From CAZWUZ01 sp964637655 [NCBI: uncultured bacterium] (GTDB lineage Bacteria; DAOPZR01), in the NCBI GenBank assembly GCA_964637655.1, contig CAZWUZ010000046.1, positions 1-16,393 on the forward strand: a stretch of 16,393 nt of DNA. The letters are read 5' to 3'. The translations under genes and the position numbers were made by a program. Below the pieces are notes generated by a model. That model was not told the DNA's origin. It saw only the letters and a program-made list of their open reading frames with translations, and ran no database searches. Positions 8,214-14,361 of the stretch are shown here, one piece after another. Each line of letters starts with the position of its first letter. Positions within the stretch are counted from its first letter, which is position 1.

Positions 8214-10093
8214 TGACTGTCCTCCGTCTCTATGATTTCCTCAAGGCGCCGGATGCGGGCGGTAGTCCGTGCATGCCCGTCAGCGTCGCCGTTTTCCCAC
8301 TGTTCCTGCGCGGTCGCGCGCAGGGCATCACATTCCGCGCGCGCCGCCACCACCGGCAGCAGCGCGTCGCTCCAGAACTGAATTTCTTCGAGCGCCGCCG
8401 CGGCCCCCGCCGCGTCGCCCGCCTGCTCGCAGTCGTGCAGCTTGCGCCGTGCCGCCTGCTGCCGGTTGCTTATCTCGCGCCGGCGCAGCACCTGCAGGCA
8501 GTCGTCGAGCAGCATCACCGCCCGGCTGTCCCCGCCGCCCGCCGCCGCCTGCGCCGCCGTCACCAGCGCCTGCGCCGCCGGGGTCAGCAGGTGCAGCACG
8601 TCTGCCAGCGGCACCGCAAAGCGCACCACCACCTCGCGCGCCGCCTCATCAGTGAACGTCAGCGCGCGCACCCGCGCACCGTAGCGCTCCCACAGGTCCG
8701 GGTGCTGCACCAGCAGGCGCACCACCTCGCGCTCAGTGCGGTCGACCGCCGCCGCCGGGGCCGCCGTCGCCGCCGTTTCCAGCCGGCGCGCGCCCGGCGC
8801 CGCCGGGGCCGCCAGCTGCGCCAGTTTCTGGCGCAGGATGCGCTCGTCGATACGCAGTTCGTTCGACAGCACCCGCAGATACTCGTCGCGGCGAATCGGT
8901 TCGCCCGTCGCCGCGATGGTCGGCAGCACGCCGGCGACGATTTTCTCCTTGCCCGACAGCCCCTGCGCGCCATGCTGCTCGCGCAGCAGCGTGAAGTGGT
9001 AGGCGAAAAAATCAGCCGCGTCCGCCAGTTCCTTCTTCAGCGCCGGACCGCCATGCGCCTGCACATAGTCCGCCGGGTCGAGCCCGCCGGCCAGCCGCGC
9101 CACCGCCACCTCGAACCCCATCCCGAGCAGGATGTGAATGCCGCGCACCGCGGCCGTCATCCCCGCCAGATCCGGGTCATAGCAGAGAATCACGCGCGGC
9201 ACATAACGCCGCAGCAGTTTCCCGTGTCCCTCGGTCAGCGCGGTGCCGAGCGTCGCCACCGCGTTTTTCACCCCCGCCTGATGGGCGTGGATGACGTCGG
9301 TATACCCCTCCATCAGCACCACCGCGCCCTCGCTCTGCATCGCGCGGCGCGCCTGCGCCAGGCCATACAGCGATGCGCTCTTGTTGAAGACCGGCGCCTC
9401 GCTCGAGTTGATGTACTTCGGCCCGTCCTGTTCTTTCTGCCAGACCCGCCCGCCGAAACCGATGACCCGCTCATGCAGGTCGACAATCGGGAACATCAGG
9501 CGGTTGCGGAAGAGGTCGACAAACCCCTTCCCTTCCTTGCGCGCGCGGATCAGCCCGAGTTCCGCCGCCAGTTCCACCTCGTCGCCGCGGAGCATGGCGG
9601 TAATGCCGTCCCAGCGGTCGTCGGCGAAGCCGAGACGGAAGACCGTGACGGATTCATCGCTGATGCCGCGCGACGCGAGATACTTCCGCGCCGCCGCCCC
9701 CTTCGCCCCGAGCAGGTTCGCGTGGTAGTGCGCCGCGGCCTTCTCGTTGACCGCGAACATCCCCTTGCGCCGCCCCTGCTGCTCGGGATTGTCACCCGTC
9801 TCGGGGACCGTCAGCCCCTGCCGCTCGGCGAGATGCCGCACCGCCTCGGGAAACGTCATCCCCTCGAGTTCCATCAGCAGGGAAAAGACATTCCCCCCCT
9901 TGCCGCAGCCGAAACAGTGGAAGATCTGCCGGTCCGCGTGCAGGTGGAACGACGGCGTCTTCTCCTGATGGAACGGGCAGAGCGCCTTGTGCGACCGCCC
10001 CGCCGTCTTCACCTCCATGTACTCGCGCGCGAGTTCGACGATATCCGACCCTTCACGCACTTTCGCGATAAAATCTTCCGGTAGCAAGCCCAC
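8210..10093 (-). CDS. dnaG: DNA primase DnaG
   Basis: A 627-residue replicative primase that makes RNA primers on single-stranded DNA and works with the DnaB helicase. The N-terminal CHC2 zinc domain has C39-x2-H42-x17-C60-x2-C63 (CPFH...CFGC). The catalytic core follows (about 120-330), with [14 protein letters not shown] (226-239) and a TOPRIM fold carrying E262-G263 and the acidic pair D306/D308. That pair is written YDPDLAG, where many primases have a small residue (DGD, DAD) in the middle. The C-terminal 200 or so residues are helical and low in conservation, as expected for the helicase-binding end. The start is a GTG at 10093 with GGGGGA just upstream; the first residues ([12 protein letters not shown]) align with normal primase N-termini. 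An ATG at 10098 is out of frame. dnaG is first in a coupled pair with rpoD, as in many bacteria. Confidence 0.96.
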   Translation of the reverse strand: MGLLPEDFIAKVREGSDIVELAREYMEVKTAGRSHKALCPFHQEKTPSFHLHADRQIFHCFGCGKGGNVFSLLMELEGMTFPEAVRHLAERQGLTVPETGDNPEQQGRRKGMFAVNEKAAAHYHANLLGAKGAAARKYLASRGISDESVTVFRLGFADDRWDGITAMLRGDEVELAAELGLIRARKEGKGFVDLFRNRLMFPIVDLHERVIGFGGRVWQKEQDGPKYINSSEAPVFNKSASLYGLAQARRAMQSEGAVVLMEGYTDVIHAHQAGVKNAVATLGTALTEGHGKLLRRYVPRVILCYDPDLAGMTAAVRGIHILLGMGFEVAVARLAGGLDPADYVQAHGGPALKKELADAADFFAYHFTLLREQHGAQGLSGKEKIVAGVLPTIAATGEPIRRDEYLRVLSNELRIDERILRQKLAQLAAPAAPGARRLETAATAAPAAAVDRTEREVVRLLVQHPDLWERYGARVRALTFTDEAAREVVVRFAVPLADVLHLLTPAAQALVTAAQAAAGGGDSRAVMLLDDCLQVLRRREISNRQQAARRKLHDCEQAGDAAGAAAALEEIQFWSDALLPVVAARAECDALRATAQEQWENGDADGHARTTARIRRLEEIIETEDSQ

Positions 10094-10105
10094 AGCATCC
10101 CCCGC

Positions 10106-10128
10106 CGCGTATCAATCATATATACGCG
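10106..10128 (-). promoter_or_regulatory. Inverted repeat next to the dnaG start
   Basis: Minus strand CGCGTAT-(9 nt)-ATACGCG, both 7-base arms matching perfectly. It lies between the candidate promoter and the GTG at 10093, with the G-rich ribosome-binding site immediately after it. No U-run follows, so it is not a terminator. It may be an operator or an mRNA hairpin affecting dnaG translation. A related repeat precedes rmuC. Confidence 0.5.
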
Positions 10129-10178
10129 TCCCTCTCCCCATTTTCCTATTTCCCGTCATATAATTGTAATATTGGGGG

Positions 10179-10207
10179 ATAATTGTTTGTAATTTGTTTA
10201 TTATCAA
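10179..10207 (-). promoter_or_regulatory. Candidate sigma-70 promoter for dnaG-rpoD
   Basis: On the minus strand TTGATA (10207-10202, 5 of 6 to TTGACA) is followed after 17 bases by AATTAT (10184-10179, 4 of 6 to TATAAT). The spacing is ideal and the context AT-rich. The start site would fall near 10172, giving a leader of about 80 nt that contains the inverted repeat at 10106-10128. Other AT hexamers in this stretch could serve instead. Confidence 0.4.
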
Positions 10208-10266
10208 TAAGATACACGAATATTTCGGCTGTTTGTCTTATCTTGTTTATTTACAGCATATTGTGT

Positions 10267-11667
10267 CTATTCGCGCACAGTGATTTCGCGGATGCTCCCT
10301 GTCTGCGGTTCTGGTCCGCCAAGCGCGGCCGAGGGCGGAGCCGCTCCGAGTTCCTCGAAGCGGCGTGCCTGCGGCAGCACCGAGCGCTGGAAACTCCCCA
10401 CCGCCTCGTTATAGGCGCCGAGCGCGGTACCCAGCCCCTTGCCGATCTTCTCGAGGTGTTCGCAGAAGGTCCGCAGGCGCTCGTAGAGCACACGCGCATT
10501 GTCAGCAATCTGCTGCACATTTTCCGACTGCGCGTAGTACTGCCAGCTGACCGCGGCGGCACGCAGCAGCGCGATAAGTGACGCCGGCGTGGCGATGGTG
10601 ATCTTCTGCTTCGCCGCCCAGACGAGCAGGTCGCGGTCCCCCTCGAGCGCCGCCGAGAAGAGCGATTCAGCGGGGACAAAGAGCACGACCAGTTCGAGCG
10701 CGCCGGGCACCTTGCCCGGGTAGTCGCGCGCGGCCAGGTCGCTGATGGTCTTTTTCAGTTTGTCGGCGTGCGCCTTGAGCAGGTCGCGCCGTTTCACCTC
10801 GTCTGCCTCGTTGAGCGCGGCGGCGATATCGAGGTCGGGCACCTTGCTGTCGACGACGATGGTGCGTTCCCCGGGCAGGCGGACGATGAGGTCGGGCCGC
10901 CCGTCGTCGTGTCCCGTCTGCTCGACGAAATCGCAGTGCGGGCTCATGCCGGCCGCCTCGACGACGCGGCGCAGCGTCTCCTCGCCCCACCGGCCGCGCG
11001 CCTGGCTGCTCTTGAGCACGCTGCGGAACTGCGCGGTCTCCGCCGAGAGCAGCGTGCTCTGCTGCGACAGCGTTTCGAGCTGCGCGCGCAGTTCGCCGAA
11101 CGCACCGCTGCGCGCCGCCTCGCTCTCCGCCAGCTGCGTGCGGTAGGCCTCGAGCTGCGCGCGGATGGGTCCGAGCAGCCCCTCGATCTCGGTTTTGCGC
11201 TGCGCCAGGTCCCCCTTCGCCGCCTCCGACTGCTGCGCCAGCGTCCCCTTCGCGGTTTCCAGCAGGGCGCGGAATTTTTCGTCAGCGAGGCGCACGAAGG
11301 CGGGCGCCGCCTCCTTGAGCGTCTCGCTGCTCAGCGCGGCAAACGCCTCGCGCAGCTGCTGCAGGGCGCGCGCGTGCTGCTGCTGCGCCTCGGCCAGCGC
11401 CTGCGCCTGCAGTTCCTTGACCGCGCGGATATCCTGCTCGTGCCGCTGCCGCTGCTCGCCCAGTTCGCGTACGCGCGCGTCGCGCTCCGCCTCCGCGCGC
11501 ACCCGCCCTTCGCGCTGCTGCTGCGCGTCGACCAGCGCCGCGTCGCGTTCCTGCTGCAGCCGTGCGCTGTCCCCCCCTGCGCCCGCGCGGCGCAGCAGGA
11601 CATACGCCATGCCGCCCCCGGCCAGCACCCCGACCACCATCGTAACGATAAGATATGCCGTTTCCAT
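10267..11667 (-). CDS. rmuC: RmuC-family DNA recombination protein
   Basis: A 466-residue membrane-anchored RmuC protein. RmuC is known as a predicted nuclease-fold protein (restriction-endonuclease-like) that limits recombination at inverted repeats. An N-terminal membrane helix (about residues 2-25) is followed by a long Gln/Glu/Arg/Ala-rich coiled coil (about 30-215) and then the RmuC domain. Recognisable there are RGRWGEETLRRVVEAAGM (225-242), GRPDLIVRLPG (256-266) and VVDSKVP (271-277); the D and D-x-K match the nuclease-like core. The length is usual. The ATG at 11667 is chosen over the in-frame GTG at 11676 because AAGGTG (11674-11679) sits 6 bases before it, whereas the GTG would have almost no spacing. 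The gene stands alone between two non-coding stretches, and an inverted repeat lies 33 bases upstream. Confidence 0.92.
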   Translation of the reverse strand: METAYLIVTMVVGVLAGGGMAYVLLRRAGAGGDSARLQQERDAALVDAQQQREGRVRAEAERDARVRELGEQRQRHEQDIRAVKELQAQALAEAQQQHARALQQLREAFAALSSETLKEAAPAFVRLADEKFRALLETAKGTLAQQSEAAKGDLAQRKTEIEGLLGPIRAQLEAYRTQLAESEAARSGAFGELRAQLETLSQQSTLLSAETAQFRSVLKSSQARGRWGEETLRRVVEAAGMSPHCDFVEQTGHDDGRPDLIVRLPGERTIVVDSKVPDLDIAAALNEADEVKRRDLLKAHADKLKKTISDLAARDYPGKVPGALELVVLFVPAESLFSAALEGDRDLLVWAAKQKITIATPASLIALLRAAAVSWQYYAQSENVQQIADNARVLYERLRTFCEHLEKIGKGLGTALGAYNEAVGSFQRSVLPQARRFEELGAAPPSAALGGPEPQTGSIREITVRE

Positions 11668-11673
11668 AAACGT

Positions 11674-11679
11674 CACCTT
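11674..11679 (-). promoter_or_regulatory. Ribosome-binding site deciding the rmuC start
   Basis: AAGGTG on the minus strand, 6 bases before the ATG at 11667. It overlaps the alternative GTG at 11676, which argues against that start. Confidence 0.7.
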
Positions 11680-11700
11680 CCCTGTACGATCAACTTGTCC

Positions 11701-11717
11701 TGCGTATCATATACGCA
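11701..11717 (-). promoter_or_regulatory. 17-bp palindrome upstream of rmuC
   Basis: TGCGTAT-ATG-ATACGCA on the minus strand, with 7-base arms matching perfectly, 33 bases before the rmuC start codon. The centre contains TATGAT, a fair -10 hexamer, but there is no good -35 at the right distance. It shares its arms (GCGTAT...ATACGC) with the repeat before dnaG. It looks like an operator or a small RNA hairpin. Confidence 0.5.
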
Positions 11718-11907
11718 ATAGCAGATAACCTTGTTGCACCATCACCTGAGCATCTGCCGCAACTGCTCCGGTGTCAGTACTTCATTTTGCCGGCGATGCA
11801 GCATCCGGTAACAGTTGCCACAACGTGCTGTGCCGCCACACCCGCCGCCGCCATATTCGCCCTGTGCTCAGACATTTCCTTGAACATCATCTGAAAAAGC
11901 CAATAAT

Positions 11908-13626
11908 TCACCGTTCGTCTTCCCCCTCTTTATCGTTGAATACTGTCCGCGCGATGTCCCCTTCAGTATCGATGAAATACAGGTACCCTTGTTCCCGCTG
12001 CACCTGCTTTTCCGCCAGCACTTCCGTATCCTTCGCCTCTGTTTTTATACCACCACGCGGACCGATTTTCCCCTTGCCCCGGCACACATCCCCCTGCTTG
12101 TTCACCCAGTATAAATAGCCATCTTCACGCTTGATACCCAAACGGACAATTTTAGTCGCGCGATCAATGTCCATGCCAAAAACATTGTCCTCGATTTCAT
12201 GCCACATGGCGAGCGCGTCGATTTCACCGGCGATGGTGCCGATCATGGCACGCTCTGCCTTCGTTACCTTGTTATCCGCCCGGGCAGCGTTGAGCAGTGC
12301 GGTGACCATCTGTTTTTTCACCGTTGGCGTTTCGGTGCGCATGTGTGCCCGCAGTTCTTCATACATTTTTTCATACTCCGCATCACTCAACGCCTCAATA
12401 TGCTGGTACACCTCGTCGAGATCGCCGCAATGGCGGAATATCTTCCGATAATACGCGTCTTCTTCACTACCGCGTTTCTTGTTGGCGGCAAATACGTCGG
12501 CCAGTGAAAATATCAGGAATTTGTCATGGGCGTTGCATGCGCGACTGTCAGTAGCAGTCTCCTGTGCGGGCGCACTCTCCCCCTGTGCAACTGATGCAGG
12601 AGCGCTTTCCACCGCAGCCTGAACTGCGGCAGCGACAACTACGGGCGTTGCCACAACTATAGCCGACATTTCCGCTTTCGCTGGTTCTATTCGTCGCCGC
12701 GCTGCTGCGGGTTGCAACACTCCTTTCGGCACCTTGGCGAGTCGCAGCGGGAGAATGCCCGGCAGCAATTCATCGAACTCTGCCAATGCACACCGCGGCT
12801 CACCGCCACCAACCAGGCGGCAATAGGCATCGGAATAGTAGAAAAACTCGAGCGCCTTGGCCCTGAGCGGTTCGTAGGGATGGGAGCGGTTCAAATCCTG
12901 CTCGGAAAAATAGTCGCCGGTCGCAATCAGTCGCTCCGCCTGCAGCAGGTATGACTGCGGGTCATAAATCCCGAATTTATCCACCGGACCAGCTGACAGT
13001 TTCGCCGAAGCAATAACCGTCGCGGAAAAATCATTGCACGCGAGCAGTCCCACGCGGTCAGCATTCAATTCGGCAACCTGTTTGATCAGCGAACAGATGT
13101 TCAGCAGTTCTGCCATACGCCTGCTTTTCAGGAACCGTTTCGCATACGCCGGCAATACTTCTCCCGCCTTGCCAAGGGTTTCGATAGCCAGCAGTTTTTC
13201 CACTATGGTTATCTTTCCACAATGTCCGAACAGATAATGCCCCAGTTCATGACCGATAATGCCGGTCAATTCTTTCTGGTCATCAATCAGGTTGAGGATA
13301 TTGTCACAGAAAGAAACGATAATCTCATTTCCCTCAACCATGATCACGGCATTCTCGCTCGCGAGGTTCTTCTCCTTGAACAGGGCAAGATTAGGCGAGA
13401 TAGCAAAACGGTCAAACAGTGTATGGAATATGCCGAACAGCACCGGGTGTGTTCGTTCGGTCAGTTCAACCGCCTCTTTCAGTTTCCGCTTACGTTCCTT
13501 TTCAAACAGCGATCCTTCCGGCGGCTTGGCAAGGATTTTTCTGATTTCCTCCAGCTCCGGCTCGGCATCAAGATACGCACGCAGTTTGTCTTCCAGTCCG
13601 ATTTTGATATCGTCAAGACCTTTCAA
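11908..13626 (-). CDS. M48-type zinc metallopeptidase with TerB-like region and C-terminal GYLY repeats
   Basis: A 572-residue protein of unknown role. The N-terminal third is an M48-like peptidase: zinc ligands H126 and H130 in GHELGHYLFGH, catalytic E127, and a likely third ligand E186 in AELNADRVG, where the ExxxD pattern is characteristic. There is no signal peptide or clear membrane helix, so it is probably cytoplasmic, unlike HtpX. An Ala/Val/Pro-rich linker (about 300-365) leads to a helical region (about 385-490) with MVTALLNAARADNKVTKAER, resembling TerB/DjlA-type domains. The end holds two copies of GYLYxxxxxGDx (503-514 and 547-558). The start is a TTG, set by GGGAGG at exactly 6 bases; an ATG four bases upstream is out of frame and stops after two codons. 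The gene follows the interrupted ygjP-like gene by 15 bp, so it is probably co-transcribed with hsdR. Its GC content is visibly lower than its neighbours, suggesting transfer. Confidence 0.8.
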   Translation of the reverse strand: MKGLDDIKIGLEDKLRAYLDAEPELEEIRKILAKPPEGSLFEKERKRKLKEAVELTERTHPVLFGIFHTLFDRFAISPNLALFKEKNLASENAVIMVEGNEIIVSFCDNILNLIDDQKELTGIIGHELGHYLFGHCGKITIVEKLLAIETLGKAGEVLPAYAKRFLKSRRMAELLNICSLIKQVAELNADRVGLLACNDFSATVIASAKLSAGPVDKFGIYDPQSYLLQAERLIATGDYFSEQDLNRSHPYEPLRAKALEFFYYSDAYCRLVGGGEPRCALAEFDELLPGILPLRLAKVPKGVLQPAAARRRIEPAKAEMSAIVVATPVVVAAAVQAAVESAPASVAQGESAPAQETATDSRACNAHDKFLIFSLADVFAANKKRGSEEDAYYRKIFRHCGDLDEVYQHIEALSDAEYEKMYEELRAHMRTETPTVKKQMVTALLNAARADNKVTKAERAMIGTIAGEIDALAMWHEIEDNVFGMDIDRATKIVRLGIKREDGYLYWVNKQGDVCRGKGKIGPRGGIKTEAKDTEVLAEKQVQREQGYLYFIDTEGDIARTVFNDKEGEDER

Positions 13627-13632
13627 CGCATT

Positions 13633-13638
13633 CCTCCC
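13633..13638 (-). promoter_or_regulatory. Ribosome-binding site for the TTG start of the M48 gene
   Basis: GGGAGG on the minus strand, 6 bases before TTG at 13626. It is the strongest Shine-Dalgarno sequence in the window and is the reason for accepting a TTG start. Confidence 0.8.
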
Positions 13639-13641
13639 TCA

Positions 13642-14361
13642 TCAGTATTGCCATTGCTCATGCGCCAGCGGCGCAGTGTTCAGTTCATCACGATACTGCC
13701 GCCACACCGGCAGGTGCGTGTCCAACAGCGCCCGAAACCGCGCGTCATGCCGCCGTTCGATGAGGTGCAGCAGTTCATGCACCACGATGTATTCCAGACA
13801 CTGCCTCGATTTTTTCGCCAGTTCGAGATTGAACCAGACCCGTCGCGCGCGCGGATTGCACGTCCCCCAGCGTGTGCGCATCCGCTTGATTCCCCACGCC
13901 GCCGCCGCCACCCCCAGTCGTGCCTGCCACTGCGCCAGCAGCGGCGGCAGCAATTCGCGCCGGCGGGCCCGCTACCACGCATTGACCACTGCCCGCCGCC
14001 GGGCTTCGGTCGCCCCCGACGGCACCGTCAGCACCATGGTCTGCTTGTCCGGCAGCACCACGCCGGCCGGTCCGCGCTGCTCGATCACCCGCAACCGGTA
14101 ACGCTGGCCAAGATAGTAATGGCTCTCGCCACTGGCCAGCAGCCGCGGCACCTGTCGCGGCTGCTGGCGGTGCCGTTCGCGCTGTTTTTTGATCCAGCCA
14201 AGTTTGTCGATAATCGCCAGCCGCACCGCGTCATCGCTGGTGTGCATCGGCACGGAGAGGCGCACCCGCCCGTCAGGGGGATAGACGCCGAGATTGAAAC
14301 TGCGAATCGGCTTACGCGTGACGGCCACTGTCACACCACCAACAGTCAGTTCAGTATTCAT
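13642..14361 (-). pseudogene. YgjP-like (DUF45) metallopeptidase gene with in-frame amber codon
   Basis: A 240-codon frame reads as one YgjP/DUF45 protein except for a TAG at codon 130 (13974-13972). Before it lies the family's N-terminal beta-rich part (MNTELTVGGVTV, then SGESHYYLGQRYRLRV and AVVNAW). After it, in the same frame, come RARRRELLPPLLAQW, the TRWGTCNPRARRVWFNLEL strand motif and the zinc site VVHELLHLIERRHDARF (HExxH plus a third His). In relatives the interrupted position is usually Tyr in a W-Y-R motif, so TAC or TAT to TAG is a one-base change. Nothing else looks decayed. The ATG at 14361 overlaps the hsdR stop by 11 bp, which suggests coupling. DUF45 peptidase genes are often found next to type I restriction genes. 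It could be a recent pseudogene, a sequencing error or a read-through product. The downstream half has an ATG at 13953, but that fragment lacks the N-terminal region. Confidence 0.85.

Larger units (their letters stand above)
10094..10266 (-). other. AT-rich leader between rmuC and dnaG
   Basis: This 173-bp non-coding stretch is strikingly AT-rich against its GC-rich neighbours and is the only place for the dnaG-rpoD promoter. It holds the promoter candidate and the inverted repeat listed separately. I see no convincing terminator hairpin for rmuC, which ends at 10267, and no small gene. Confidence 0.7.
11668..11907 (-). other. Non-coding stretch between the M48 peptidase gene and rmuC
   Basis: About 240 bases holding the rmuC ribosome-binding site and the palindrome at 11701-11717. 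It also contains two weak overlapping minus-strand reading frames. One (11774-11890) starts ATGATG and encodes 38 residues. The other (11742-11867) has no good start but reads like a small zinc-binding protein, with GCGGTARCGNCYRML and LTPEQLRQMLR. Neither has a ribosome-binding site or supports a firm gene call. I see no strong terminator for the M48 gene. Confidence 0.4.

Noticed and set aside
5055-8216. A 1053-residue plus-strand open frame opposite rpoD and the membrane gene
   Set aside because: It is Arg/His/Gln/Leu-rich with no domain or motif, and it lies antisense to a clear rpoD. Long antisense frames are expected at this GC content.
8114-10084. A 656-residue plus-strand frame opposite dnaG
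   Set aside because: It is antisense to a complete primase with all catalytic residues, and its composition is not protein-like.
10115-10120. TATGAT in the dnaG inverted repeat as the main -10 element
   Set aside because: The hexamer is good but nothing resembling a -35 lies 16-18 bases upstream. The pair at 10179-10207 is better, although both may be used.
11771-12118. A plus-strand 115-residue frame near the M48 gene end
   Set aside because: Most of it is antisense to the M48 C-terminus, it has no ribosome-binding site, and its composition is not protein-like.
13972-13974. Reassignment of TAG to an amino acid in this organism
   Set aside because: rpoD, rmuC and the response regulator end in TAG at the expected C-terminus, so TAG is a working stop codon here.
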